This document shows, one piece after another, positions 40,897-50,634 of a stretch of DNA of 64,000 nucleotides. The stretch is from Umezawaea sp042738955 (GTDB lineage: Bacteria; Actinomycetota; Actinomycetes; Mycobacteriales; Pseudonocardiaceae), in NCBI RefSeq assembly GCF_042738955.1, contig NZ_JBHYHC010000025.1, forward strand, positions 1 to 64,000, written 5' to 3'. Made by a program: the position numbers and the translations under genes. Each line of letters starts with the position of its first letter. Within the stretch, counting starts at the first letter, position 1. The notes under the pieces were generated by a model, which saw only the letters and a program-made list of their open reading frames with translations, did not search any database and was not told the DNA's origin.

Positions 40897-43800
40897 TCAC
40901 AGCTGCATCGTGTCGATGTCGCAGTTGGCCCTGGTGAACTTGCCCGCCAGGACGGTCGTGGGGTGCCGGTGGCCGAGCACCCGGCGCAGCCCGTCGACCG
41001 TCCTGGCCTGCAACACCGAGGACTCCTCGGCCCCGCCCAGGTGCCGCAGGTCGATGGCCAGGTTCAGCGCCACGGCCAACGTGGACGGGTGGTCCGCGCC
41101 GAGCACCCTCGTGGAGCGGTCGAGGGTGTCCGCGTCCATGTCCCGCGCCCGCGCGTGCTCGCCGAGGGCCGCGAAGTCGCTCGCGAGGTTCGTCGCGGCC
41201 ACCAACGCGAACGGGTGGTCGTTGTCGAAGAAGCGGTGCAACGCGGTGATCACCTCCGCGTTCATCTCGCTCGCCCGTTCCGCTTGGCCGGACAGCCGGT
41301 AGTTGACCGCGAGGTTGGTGGCGGCGATCAGGGTGTGGGGGTGCACCGTGCCCCGGATCTCAGCGAACAGGAGGTGGCTCCGCTCCGCCATCTCCGTCGC
41401 CCTGGCGATGTCGTCGAGGTGCCTCAGGTCCACCGAGAGCGTCATCATCGACGTGATCGAGTCGAGGTGCCGCTCGCCGTACCTCTTGCGGTAGCGGGTG
41501 AAGCACTCCTCCGCGAGTTCCAGCCCACCCTCGTGGTCGCCGGTCCGGCAGCGCGCGACAGCCAGGTTGCGGCTCGCGCCGATCGTGTACGGGTGGTCAT
41601 CGCTGAACAGTTCCCGTTGCCGCCGCAGGGTCGCCTCCTGCAGCACTCGCGCCGTCTCGTAGTCGCCCAGTTCACGCAGGTCGGTGGCGAGCGCTGTCTG
41701 CGACCGGTGCGTCCACAGGTGGTCCGAGCCGAGCACCGCGGTGAAGGCTTCGAGGGTCTCCTCGTCCAGCTTCTTCGCCCGGTCGAACGCCCCCATGAGC
41801 CGGTAGCAGCCCGCCAGGTTGAGCGCGTACCGCAGGGTGCTCGGGTCGTCGACGCCGAGCACGCGGCGCGCTCTGCGGTGCACCTGCTGCTGGAGTGCCA
41901 GCTCCTCGGTGAACAGCCCCTGCGAGCGCAGGTCCGCCGCGACCACGTCCATCATGCCGATGTACTGCTCGTGGTCCTCGCCGACCGCGGCCCGCATCGC
42001 CTCGGACGTCTTCCGGTTGAGCAGCACGGCCTCCTGGACCTTGCCGGAGCGCCGCAGCCCGACCGCGTGCAGCCTGCGCATGTCCAGCGTCTCCAGGCTG
42101 TTCTCGCCCAGCCTCGACCGCCACACCTCGACCCCGTGCGCCGACAGGTCGATCGCCCCGTCGTAGTCGCCGCTGGCCAGCAGGTACTTCACGAAGTTGA
42201 CCATCATCGCCCTTGCCCACGGGTACTCGCAGTCCATCGCCTCCGACGCCACCGCGTGCGGCAGGAGCTCGCCGTAGTCCTGCCAGTTCGTGGCCACGTC
42301 CGGCACCTGCGGGTCGCCGTTGACCAGCAGCACGTGCACCACGTGCCGCATGTTCTCCCGACCTCGTTCGCTGAGCCGGTTCTTCACCGCTGACTGCACC
42401 AGCCGGTGCAGCTGGATGGTGTTGCTCCGGTGGTCGATCTTGGCGAGGCTGTACTTCTTGATCTCGCGGATCGCCCTGTCGAGCATGATCGGGATGTTCA
42501 GCGCCTCGGCCAGCTCGACGGGAACCGGCGCGTCGCGCACCCCGCGGAACAGGTTCAGCGAGATGGGGTCCGGGCCGAAGAACGCGCAGATCTGCAGCAG
42601 CTGCAACGCGGCAGGGTGTTCGCGGCCGAGCCGGTTGAGCGGCACGTTCCACGCGGCGGCGACCGGAAGCTGGTCGTCGGTGGACGCCCCCGACGCGATC
42701 AGCTCGTCCCTGTTGCGGCGCAGCAGTTCCAGGTACTCCGCGACCGGCATCTCGGTCTGCGCCCGCCACGCCGCGGCCTGCTCGATCGCCAGCGGCAGGT
42801 CGCCCAACGCCTCGGCCAGCGTGTTCGCCTCGCCGTCGTCGAGGTCGCTGTCGTGCCGGTGCAGCAGCTCGATGCTCTCCCGCCGGGTGAACACGTCGAC
42901 CTCGACCGAGTGGGCGTGCCCGCTCCAGTCGGCGTTGCGCGAGGTCACCACGACGTGGCCCGAACCGGATGGCAGGAACCGCGCCAGGTCCTCCGGCCGT
43001 TCGGCGTTGTCGAACACGACTATCCAACGCCCGTAGGGCTTTCCGGAGGCCAACGCCTCCAGCACGGCGGGCACCGCGGCGTCCGCGGCCCCCGCCATGA
43101 GCCCCAGCCTGCCCGCCAGTTCCACGAAGCTCGTCTTGATCTGCGCCTGGTGCTCGGCGGACACCCACCACACCAGCTGGTACTCGGACTCGTGGCGGTG
43201 CAGGTACTCCACCACGGTCTGGGACTTGCCGACGCCGCCCAAGCCGTGCAGCGCCTCGGGCAGGACCGCCGTCGCACCGCCTTCGGCGAGCCTGCGGCGC
43301 AGCTGCTCCAGCAGCGCCTCCCGGCCGACGAAGTCCTTGTTGCGCAGGGGGACCTTGCCCCACACCAGCGGACGTTCGGGGGATCCACCCTGCGGTTCTC
43401 GCGTGCTCATGTCGCCTCCTGCGGTGGACACCCCTGCCGCGCCCCTCTGGCCACCCTCTTCGGTCCCCAGCTCGGAGCGCAGCGCGGCCAGCCGCTTCGC
43501 CCTGGGCATGTAGGGACCGGACAGCGCGCGGAACACCGCTTCCTGCACGCGGACGTGCCGCAGGTTCTCCAGCGAGACGTCGGGCAGCTCGGTGTTCGGC
43601 TGGTCCAGCGCCACGGCCAGGTTGCGCAGGACCGTCGCGCCAGGAGGGGCGTGGTCGGCGACCAGGCGGGCGACCCGGACCGTGTCGGCGCGGTTGGCGC
43701 CCGCCAGCAGCTCCTCGCGCACGCCCACGTGGAAGTCGTAGAACACGTCCTGCGGGCCCTCGCCGCGGTCGCGCACCAACAGCCTGCCGAGCAGCACCTC

Positions 43801-45171
43801 GGCCAGGACCGACAGCCCGGTGTTGGGCAGCAGCACCCGTTGCACGAGTTTCATCGTCGGCAGGTCGAGCGGCGCCGCCGCCAGCAGGCCCGCGAGCTGG
43901 AACGCCGCGGCCGAGGCGACCGTGCGGAAACTGAGGATCCGCTCCCGAGCGTCGGGCGGATCGTCCACGACGGGCTCGGGGACGGTCTCCCACACGACCC
44001 CGTCCGACGGGTGGACCAGCGCCGCGGTCGTCTCGGTCCACTCGGAGCCGGGTGAGGCCAGCAGCCGCGCCCACCCGGCGAACCACGCACCGGACAGTTC
44101 GAGCACCGGCACCGCCATCGCCCCGCGAGTAGCGCTGTCCGGGAACGCGAAGTCGGGTTCGGCGGGGGAGATCCGCAGGCGCGCGTTCGGAGCGCCGACC
44201 GTCGGGGAGGACAGCCGGACCCGTCGCGTGGCGAGCCCGCCCCAGTGCCACAGCCGCTGCTCCAGGACGTGGACCACCGCGACCGGCATCTTCTGGCCCC
44301 ACCGGTGCAGCACGTGCGCCGCGGCCCCGCTGTGCCACGCTTCGCCCACCGCGTCGGTCAGCACCAGCACCAGCCGCCTCCCGGTCGGGTCCGCCAGGCG
44401 CGTCCAGCTCGTCGCCTTCGCCTCGGCGGTCTCGGGGTGCAGCCGCAGGTCCGACGGCGACCGCGTCGAGAAGTCCGCGTGCCACAGCCGAACGTCGCGG
44501 AACGCTCCCTGGTGGGTGAGCAGGTGGAGGAACTCCCGCGCGGTCTGCTGCCAGATCACCATGGACGCCGACCGGTCCACGACGAGCGCGACCTCCAGCG
44601 GGTGCCACCGGGTGGCGCGGAGCTCGGGTACCCACAGCCGGTCCTGGGCGGCCCGGACCGCGGTCGCCTCCTCGTCCAGTTCCTCGTCGCGCGGTGACGG
44701 CGATCCCTGCATCAGCGGTCGCAGGGCGCCGGTGATGTGCCGCCGGTCCGGCAGCGCGGGCACCGTCGGCCACGCCGAGGACGCCGGATGCGATCCGTCC
44801 GCGTCCTCTCCCGCCCTGCCGCGAGCGGCACCCCTGGCGCCGATCGCCCACTGGTCGAGGTGCGGACCCCGCACGCCGTCGCGCTCGCCGCGGGAGCGGT
44901 CGTCAGGCGCACCGCCGCCACGGCCCAGGGGCGGGTTCTCCCCGGTTTCGGGCCGCTTCCCCGGTGACGTGCGCCATGACCGGTCGTCGAGCGGCGGGAG
45001 CGAGTCGTCGCCGCCCAGCACCAGGGCGAGCCACAGCGCGTCGCGCAACTCCCGCAGGGAGAGGGCGTCGGTCGCCGTGCCCGCGTCGGGATCGGCCGAC
45101 GACCTGACCGACTGGGCGACCGCGGTTCGCACGCGCGTCCACCCCTGCCCGTCCCGCGGCGCGTCCGTCAC
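40897..45171 (-). CDS. vWA-NB-ARC-TPR protein of a vWA-MoxR-VMAP-type conflict system (FxsT-like)
   Basis: The 1424-residue protein begins with a disordered linker and a vWA-like domain with the metal motif D199-R-S-A-S203 (DxSxS). An NB-ARC/STAND ATPase follows from about 608, with P-loop GLGGVGKS (643-650). The rest is a long TPR array (about 1000-1400) with repeated DHP-type helix starts. This domain order is typical of FxSxx-COOH-system TPR proteins and of the ternary systems described by Aravind and colleagues, where vWA and MoxR act as regulated switches. GTG 45171 overlaps the MoxR stop (GTGA). It faces the HExxH gene with a six-base gap. The triggering signal is not visible. Confidence 0.8.
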   Translation of the reverse strand: MTDAPRDGQGWTRVRTAVAQSVRSSADPDAGTATDALSLRELRDALWLALVLGGDDSLPPLDDRSWRTSPGKRPETGENPPLGRGGGAPDDRSRGERDGVRGPHLDQWAIGARGAARGRAGEDADGSHPASSAWPTVPALPDRRHITGALRPLMQGSPSPRDEELDEEATAVRAAQDRLWVPELRATRWHPLEVALVVDRSASMVIWQQTAREFLHLLTHQGAFRDVRLWHADFSTRSPSDLRLHPETAEAKATSWTRLADPTGRRLVLVLTDAVGEAWHSGAAAHVLHRWGQKMPVAVVHVLEQRLWHWGGLATRRVRLSSPTVGAPNARLRISPAEPDFAFPDSATRGAMAVPVLELSGAWFAGWARLLASPGSEWTETTAALVHPSDGVVWETVPEPVVDDPPDARERILSFRTVASAAAFQLAGLLAAAPLDLPTMKLVQRVLLPNTGLSVLAEVLLGRLLVRDRGEGPQDVFYDFHVGVREELLAGANRADTVRVARLVADHAPPGATVLRNLAVALDQPNTELPDVSLENLRHVRVQEAVFRALSGPYMPRAKRLAALRSELGTEEGGQRGAAGVSTAGGDMSTREPQGGSPERPLVWGKVPLRNKDFVGREALLEQLRRRLAEGGATAVLPEALHGLGGVGKSQTVVEYLHRHESEYQLVWWVSAEHQAQIKTSFVELAGRLGLMAGAADAAVPAVLEALASGKPYGRWIVVFDNAERPEDLARFLPSGSGHVVVTSRNADWSGHAHSVEVDVFTRRESIELLHRHDSDLDDGEANTLAEALGDLPLAIEQAAAWRAQTEMPVAEYLELLRRNRDELIASGASTDDQLPVAAAWNVPLNRLGREHPAALQLLQICAFFGPDPISLNLFRGVRDAPVPVELAEALNIPIMLDRAIREIKKYSLAKIDHRSNTIQLHRLVQSAVKNRLSERGRENMRHVVHVLLVNGDPQVPDVATNWQDYGELLPHAVASEAMDCEYPWARAMMVNFVKYLLASGDYDGAIDLSAHGVEVWRSRLGENSLETLDMRRLHAVGLRRSGKVQEAVLLNRKTSEAMRAAVGEDHEQYIGMMDVVAADLRSQGLFTEELALQQQVHRRARRVLGVDDPSTLRYALNLAGCYRLMGAFDRAKKLDEETLEAFTAVLGSDHLWTHRSQTALATDLRELGDYETARVLQEATLRRQRELFSDDHPYTIGASRNLAVARCRTGDHEGGLELAEECFTRYRKRYGERHLDSITSMMTLSVDLRHLDDIARATEMAERSHLLFAEIRGTVHPHTLIAATNLAVNYRLSGQAERASEMNAEVITALHRFFDNDHPFALVAATNLASDFAALGEHARARDMDADTLDRSTRVLGADHPSTLAVALNLAIDLRHLGGAEESSVLQARTVDGLRRVLGHRHPTTVLAGKFTRANCDIDTMQL

Positions 45172-46205
45172 GACTCGGCGACCAGCGGGTGCCACACGGC
45201 CTTGAGCAGCTCGTCCCACTCGTTGTCCTGCCGGTACTCGCCGGACGTGGCCAGCTGCACGGCGAGGTGCACGGCGTTGAGCAGCTGGTCGGAGGCCAAC
45301 CCGCCGACCACCTGGCTGTGCTCGAGGAAGTGGGTGATGAGCCGGTTCAGCTCGACCCCCTCGAGCGCGCCGAAGTGGGCCGCCACCATCTGGCCGAGCT
45401 GCTCGTAGCCGGGCGGGTCGACGTGCAGCCGAAGGCACCGGCGCAGGAACGCGGGCGGGAACTCGCGCTCCCCGTTGCTGGTGATGATCACCACCGGGAA
45501 CTCCCGGCACCGGACGACCCCGCCGACCACGGTCGCCATGCCGCCGGGGTCCGCGGTCCTGACCTGGACCTCCGGCCTGCTGCCGCTGATCCGCTCCAGC
45601 TCCTGGACCTCGTACTGGCCTTCCTCGAACACGGTGAGCAGGTCGTTGGGCAGGTCGATGTCGCCCTTGTCCAACTCGTCGATGAGCAGCACCCTCGGAA
45701 GGTCGTAGGGCAGCAGCGCGGTGCCCAGCGGGCCGAGGTGCAGGTAGTTGCCGATGTCGGTGTCGCCCGCACCGTCGCGGTCGCCCGCACCGGTCGCCTG
45801 GACGCGTCCGATCGCGTCGTAGCTGTACAGGCCGTCGCCGAGTCGTGAGCGGCTGGTGATCGGCCACCGGAGGACCGGCCCCAGCCCCAGCTCCCTGGCG
45901 ACCAGGTACGACAGGGTCGACTTCCCGGTGCCGGGATCGCCCGTCACGAGCAGTGGTCGCCGCAGGCTGATGGCGGCGTTGACCATGTCGACCTCGCGCG
46001 GGTGCGGGATCCGCAGGGTGCGCAGGGCGGTGCCGACGTGCCGGTCCGCCTCCCCGCCGTCGTCGTCCGGCCGCCCCGCCGAGCCCTGCCCGGCGAACCG
46101 CCGCCACGGCGGAGCGGGGGGCCACTCGGAGATCGGCTCGGACGCCTTCTCCGCCGTGCCCCGGTACAGGTGCCACCGGGGACCGGTCGCCTCGCCCGTG
46201 CTCAC
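45168..46205 (-). CDS. MoxR-type AAA ATPase
   Basis: The 345-residue protein has Walker A GDPGTGKST (89-97), Walker B LLIDELDKGDIDLP and an arginine-finger region (AFLRRCLRLHVDPPG), the usual MoxR layout. MoxR ATPases remodel or activate partner proteins, mostly with vWA domains, which matches the vWA-containing gene directly downstream. GTG 46205 overlaps the stop of the VMAP-like gene (GTGA), so the three are translated in series. It is the central component of the proposed vWA-MoxR-VMAP unit. Confidence 0.88.
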   Translation of the reverse strand: MSTGEATGPRWHLYRGTAEKASEPISEWPPAPPWRRFAGQGSAGRPDDDGGEADRHVGTALRTLRIPHPREVDMVNAAISLRRPLLVTGDPGTGKSTLSYLVARELGLGPVLRWPITSRSRLGDGLYSYDAIGRVQATGAGDRDGAGDTDIGNYLHLGPLGTALLPYDLPRVLLIDELDKGDIDLPNDLLTVFEEGQYEVQELERISGSRPEVQVRTADPGGMATVVGGVVRCREFPVVIITSNGEREFPPAFLRRCLRLHVDPPGYEQLGQMVAAHFGALEGVELNRLITHFLEHSQVVGGLASDQLLNAVHLAVQLATSGEYRQDNEWDELLKAVWHPLVAES

Positions 46206-47692
46206 GCGACCGCTCCTTCCGGCGCGGTGGGACCCAGCGGCACCACCATCCGATGGGGATCGTCGTAGAGCAGGGTCAGCGCGCGGGCGCGGTGCTCGCC
46301 CTCCGGCTCGTCGGCGAACGCGTCGGCGCGGGCCAACCGGACCCGTTCCAGCAGGTGGCTCTCCCCGCCGAGGTGCAGCAGCTCGCGGGCGGTGCGGACG
46401 AACCCGTGGTCGCAGTCCTCCCGGTGCCACAGGATCATCGGCGCGCCCGCGCGCAGCGCGACCGCGATCTCGTCCCGACCCGACGACTCCGCGCGCGGGG
46501 GTGAGCCGAGGACCAGCGACACGGCGGTGGGTCGCCGGTCGAACGCCGCCGTCAGCCTGCGCAGCCCCGACGGGCTCACGTCCCCGCCCCAGCAGGTCGA
46601 CTCCTCGGTGATCACACCGGTGCCCTCCAGCTGCGCGGTCAGCTCCCGCCAGCGGGCCCGCCACTCGCGGTGCCACTTCTGCGTGCCCATCCGCTCCAGG
46701 CTCCGCACCACGACCGAGTACCGGGTGCCGAGCAGCTGGGGGAGCAGCGGGTCCGTCTCCCACGGCCACTGGTCCACGTCGAGGTTCAGCAGCTCGGCGG
46801 ACAGCACGAACTCCACCCGGTAGGTCGGCTCGAACTCGGACCAGTGGCCCTCGATGTGCTCGATGAGCGCGGCGACCTGGTACTTGACGGCGACCAGGTC
46901 GCCGACGAACTCGGCGGCGCGGTGGGGGAACCAGCCGTTCTGCAACCCGAGCTGGCGCCAGTGCACCAGTTCGAAGCTGTTGCCCGAGGTGCCGATCCGC
47001 TGGAGCGAGAACACCAGGTACCCGTGCAGCTCGCGGGAGCTGGTGATCGGCGCCTTGGCGTTGCGGATGTCCGCGCGGGCGGCGGTCAGCTCGTCGGTCA
47101 ACCCGGTGAGCTCCGCTTGCTGGCTCGTCCACCGGTGGAGTTCGAGCGCGATGTCCGGGCGCGCCTTCGCGGCGAGGTGCTCGATGAGCACCATCGGCTT
47201 GGGCAGGCCGTCGGGACGCGCGTTGAGCGTTTCCAAGAGGCTGAAGGCGTCGAGGTAGGTCGAATTCCCCGGTAATGGCGGCGCTGTCGGTCCGGCGACG
47301 TTCCGGTAGACCTCGTCGATGTCCTCGATGGTCACCTCGCGCAGCAGTCCTATCACGTTGTGGCGTGATTCGGCGGACCAATAGGGGAGGACCGTCATGT
47401 CCAGCACGGTGTTCCGCACTTCCGCCATGTGACGGGATCCCTTGTCGAGCCTGCCGACCACTCGCACCAGCGCGGACAGACCCAAAGGGCGTTGACGGCA
47501 CGCGGCGGCGATCTCGTAGAGGTGGTTCAGCGAATATCCGTTCTCCTCGACCGGGAGGACTTCGCCTAGTTCGGCGTGCAGCATTCGCAGCACCAGGTTT
47601 CGACCGTGCAGTTCGGTCAGCACCGGGATCTTGCTGAGAGCGGTGACCAGTTGCCACAGGATTTCCTGCCCCGGTTCTCGTGGTGTCCGCAT
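46202..47692 (-). CDS. VMAP-like protein with N-terminal EAD2-like domain
   Basis: The 496-residue protein starts with a helical domain (about residues 8-93, ILWQLVTALSKIPVL ... GLSALVRVVGRLD) that matches the look of effector-associated domain 2. The rest has the layout of the vWA-MoxR-associated protein C-terminal region, including GYLVFSLQRIG near the middle and a tryptophan-rich WPWETDPLL. Such proteins link effectors with matching EADs to the MoxR/vWA switch. The cyclase protein just upstream carries an EAD2 at its C terminus, which would pair with this one. ATG 47692 is chosen because GGGAGG lies seven bases upstream. Confidence 0.72.
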   Translation of the reverse strand: MRTPREPGQEILWQLVTALSKIPVLTELHGRNLVLRMLHAELGEVLPVEENGYSLNHLYEIAAACRQRPLGLSALVRVVGRLDKGSRHMAEVRNTVLDMTVLPYWSAESRHNVIGLLREVTIEDIDEVYRNVAGPTAPPLPGNSTYLDAFSLLETLNARPDGLPKPMVLIEHLAAKARPDIALELHRWTSQQAELTGLTDELTAARADIRNAKAPITSSRELHGYLVFSLQRIGTSGNSFELVHWRQLGLQNGWFPHRAAEFVGDLVAVKYQVAALIEHIEGHWSEFEPTYRVEFVLSAELLNLDVDQWPWETDPLLPQLLGTRYSVVVRSLERMGTQKWHREWRARWRELTAQLEGTGVITEESTCWGGDVSPSGLRRLTAAFDRRPTAVSLVLGSPPRAESSGRDEIAVALRAGAPMILWHREDCDHGFVRTARELLHLGGESHLLERVRLARADAFADEPEGEHRARALTLLYDDPHRMVVPLGPTAPEGAVA

Positions 47693-47750
47693 GTTTGCGC
47701 CTCCCGTGGGTGAAAACCGAGCCAGGTCCAATTACCGGGGTCGAGCCTGA

Positions 47751-48674
47751 TCAGCCGATGTCGCCCTGCTCGTCCAGCCATTTGCGCGCCGCGACCTCCG
47801 CCCGGAGCACCGGCACGGAGTCCCCCTCCAAGGTGCGGAGCGCGGTGATCAGGGCGGTGACGCCGTTCTCGTAATCCTGGCAGGTCCGAACGATTTCGAA
47901 AACGTGCAACCGCGCTCGTGGGTGGTAGGGGATCGCGCTGCCGATGTGGCGGGGCAGCCGGGCCAGCACCGCGCGGCGGCTCACGTCGTCCGCCATGCTC
48001 GGCACCTCCATCAGCGCGTCCACCAGTGAGTTCAGCTGGTCTTCGTCTCGACCCGCCGGTGGGGCGACCTGTGCCGGAGCGTCGGGTTTCCGCACGGCCA
48101 CCGCGTTCTTGACCCAGGCGCTGGTGGCGATCTCCTTCTCCTCGAACCGAATTTCCCGGTACTTCTCGGGTTCCGCCGCGGGATGGTGGGCGACCACGTC
48201 GCGAAAGAATCCATCCGTCACCGCGAGCGTAATCGGATCGAGGGAATTCGTCCGTTCTTCCCGCAGTTCTGCGGAGTTGAGCAGGCGGCTGACGAGGATG
48301 ATGCCGCTGCCCACCACACCGTGGTCCGTTCGGCGTACTTCACCCGAGTGCAGGCACACTCTCAGTCGAATGCGAGCCGCGTCCGAAGACGCCTCGTTGT
48401 GCTCGCGCACCTCGTCCGTGAGATGACGTACCAGGTGGGTGAGCACGACGACTTTCGGCACAGCCGACGGAATGAGGATCAGCGCGCCGTCACCGCCGTC
48501 CTGCCAGACGCAGGAATCCCATTCGACGGCCGCCGCCGCGAACGCCCGGCGCAGGGCCTCGTTGAGGCCGTCGTGGACCGCGGACCGGTGGAAGTCCGTT
48601 CGCGGTGGTGCGCCGTAGCCCTGGACGTCGAGGGCGACCATGGTGTGGTGCAGGGGGAGCTCATGCGATAACAC
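47751..48674 (-). CDS. Nucleotidyl cyclase-like protein with C-terminal EAD2
   Basis: The 307-residue protein has a class III cyclase-like domain (about 10-190). MVALDVQGYG carries the first metal Asp and QDGGDGALI the second. A C-terminal helical domain (about 212-300, SLVDALMEVPSMADDVSRR) looks like EAD2. In EAD systems the EAD brings effector and sensor together, so this cyclase may be the effector or signal generator of the vWA-MoxR-VMAP unit downstream. Some residues needed for base recognition cannot be judged by eye, so activity is uncertain. GTG 48674 has GAGGTG seven bases before it. The divergent Crp/Fnr gene starts 288 bases away. Confidence 0.75.
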   Translation of the reverse strand: MLSHELPLHHTMVALDVQGYGAPPRTDFHRSAVHDGLNEALRRAFAAAAVEWDSCVWQDGGDGALILIPSAVPKVVVLTHLVRHLTDEVREHNEASSDAARIRLRVCLHSGEVRRTDHGVVGSGIILVSRLLNSAELREERTNSLDPITLAVTDGFFRDVVAHHPAAEPEKYREIRFEEKEIATSAWVKNAVAVRKPDAPAQVAPPAGRDEDQLNSLVDALMEVPSMADDVSRRAVLARLPRHIGSAIPYHPRARLHVFEIVRTCQDYENGVTALITALRTLEGDSVPVLRAEVAARKWLDEQGDIG

Positions 48675-48962
48675 GAACGGTCACCTCGATCGGTTCGTAG
48701 TGCGCGCAACCACACGGTAACCGCGAATACGGCGGTAGCGTGAGCGTCCGGATGAATGATCGCCCGGCAGGACCAAGGCCGATTTCCGCCGTTTCGCGCA
48801 CCCGCGACGCGGGCCGCTCGACCGGCGTGATCGACCTGTTCGCCATTCGGGTGGAATACCCGGAAAACCACTAATCACGGCTCGCGGGAACCGGGAGACT
48901 GGGCCCCGAAGTGGATCTGTCGCCGCGGCGCCGGGGCGCTCCTCGAACGGATGAGGTGCTGG

Positions 48963-49691
48963 ATGAGGTCGATCACTCAGATGGGACGTCAGTTCCCCGA
49001 TCCCGGCCACTGGCCGACGGGGACCTACCTGGACATGGTGTCACCGCGCAGCCAGGGCGCGCTGCTGGAGCTGGGGGTGCCCCGCACCTTCCGGCACGGG
49101 GACGTGATCATGCGGGAGGCCGAGCGGTCGTCGCACGTCGTGCTGCTGTGCCAGGCCGTGGTGAAGGCGACCGTGAGCCTGGAGAACGGGCGCATGGCGC
49201 TGCTCAGCATCAAGGTCGGCGGGGACGTGATCGGCGAGATGGCCGCGCTGAGCAACGAGCCGCGGTCGGCGACCGTGACGGCGTGCGGCGACGCGCACGT
49301 CCGGGTGATCCAGTCGGCGGACTTCCAGAACTACCTGGCCGACTTCCCCGACGCGAACCTCGCGCTGAGTCGGATGATCATGAAGACGCTGCGGTGGGCC
49401 GACAAGCGCAGGGTCGACTTCAACGGCTACTCCGCGTTCGTCCGCCTGGCGCGGATCCTGGACGAGCTGGCCGAGGCGTACGGCCGCGCCGTCCCGGAGG
49501 GCATCACGCTGGACATCGGGCTGACGCAGAAGGAGCTGGGCGCCCTCGTCGGCGTCGAGGAGGACACCGCCCGCAAGGAGCTGCGCACCCTCCGGGACCG
49601 GGGCGTCATCCGCATGGGCTACCGCACCATCACCGTGATGGACCGGTCGGCGTTGAACGCTCTCGCGCACGGCAACGGCGAACCCCGGTGA
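48963..49691 (+). CDS. Crp/Fnr-family regulator
   Basis: The 242-residue protein has an N-terminal cyclic-nucleotide-binding barrel (FRHGDVIMREAE; IGEMAALSNEPRSATVTA, where a nucleotide phosphate would bind) and a C-terminal winged helix (LTQKELGALVGVEEDTARKEL). It could read out the nucleotide made by either neighbouring cyclase-like protein and control transcription. Several ATGs are possible; 48963 has GAGG six bases upstream. It is divergent from the conflict genes and is followed 12 bases later by the second cyclase-like gene. A short intergenic region of 288 bases on its left holds promoters for both directions. Confidence 0.87.
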   Translation: MRSITQMGRQFPDPGHWPTGTYLDMVSPRSQGALLELGVPRTFRHGDVIMREAERSSHVVLLCQAVVKATVSLENGRMALLSIKVGGDVIGEMAALSNEPRSATVTACGDAHVRVIQSADFQNYLADFPDANLALSRMIMKTLRWADKRRVDFNGYSAFVRLARILDELAEAYGRAVPEGITLDIGLTQKELGALVGVEEDTARKELRTLRDRGVIRMGYRTITVMDRSALNALAHGNGEPR

Positions 49692-49703
49692 TTCCCCTGT
49701 TCG

Positions 49704-50519
49704 GTGCGGGTGATCGGGATGATGCTGGCACGCATGGACGAGTACACGATCGGAATCCCGCGGACCCGCCCGGTCCCCGTCCCCACCACGGGGGTGCGGG
49801 GCCGCCTGGACCTCGTCGAGCACAGCGTCGACCAGCAGGTCCCGGCCGAGCCGCTGAGGTCGATGACCGCGCAGCACGGTGAACTGGTCTACCGCTTGGT
49901 GGTCGCCGTCGACATCGAGAACTACTCGAGGCTGGACACCCTCGACCAGGCGCTGGCGCAGACGCGCCTGAGCGAGATCCTCGCGCTGGCGGCCCACCGC
50001 ACGGGCCTGGACCGCGACCAGTGGTACCGCCAGCTCCGCGGTGACGGCGAGCTGGCCGTGCTGCCCGCCGACACCGACGCCGCGTGGGTGGTCGCCGAGT
50101 TCACCGACCAGCTCTCCGAGGCGCTGTCGGAGCACATCAGGACGAACCCGGACGAGCCCGCGGTGCGCCTGCGCGTCGCCATGCACCACGGCACGCTCGC
50201 CGCGGGCCACTTCGGCCTGGCGGGCAACGCCCCGGTGGTCACCTGCCGCCTGCTCGACTCGAAGACGGTCCGCAAGGCGCTGGCGGAGGAGACCGCGTCA
50301 CCGCTGGTCCTGGTCATCTCCGAACGCCTCTACGAGGACGTCGTGGCCAGCCGCTTCCACGGCCTCCTCCCCACCCGCTTCCGCCCGACGCGGGTGTCCG
50401 TCAAGGGCGTCGCCTACCCCGGCTTCCTGTGCGTCGGCACGCCCCGCGCGGTCGAACGCGCCCTGGAGACCAGCGGCGTCGGCACGGGCACCGTCCACAA
50501 GATCCGCGAAGCGGGCTGA
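49704..50519 (+). CDS. Nucleotidyl cyclase-like protein
   Basis: The protein (up to 271 residues) has a class III cyclase-like core: YRLVVAVDIENYSRLD with the metal Asp, and RQLRGDGELAVLP with the second one. It has no EAD or membrane segment, in contrast to the gene at 47751. It follows the Crp/Fnr gene by 12 bases and is surely in the same operon, so a cyclic-nucleotide or nucleotide-sensing loop is plausible. The start is uncertain: GTG 49704, ATG 49719, 49722 and 49734 are in frame; the first is given. The last 90 residues are a variable tail. Activity cannot be judged without alignment. Confidence 0.72.
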   Translation: MRVIGMMLARMDEYTIGIPRTRPVPVPTTGVRGRLDLVEHSVDQQVPAEPLRSMTAQHGELVYRLVVAVDIENYSRLDTLDQALAQTRLSEILALAAHRTGLDRDQWYRQLRGDGELAVLPADTDAAWVVAEFTDQLSEALSEHIRTNPDEPAVRLRVAMHHGTLAAGHFGLAGNAPVVTCRLLDSKTVRKALAEETASPLVLVISERLYEDVVASRFHGLLPTRFRPTRVSVKGVAYPGFLCVGTPRAVERALETSGVGTGTVHKIREAG

Positions 50520-50634
50520 CGGGTCCGGTCGCGCCGCGAGGGGTCGGCGCGAACGGCCTCCGGCCGGTCCCTCCCCGGTGGAGGGACCGGCCGACGCCCC
50601 GCGGTAGCCCCGGTCGTGTGGCACGATCGCGGGC

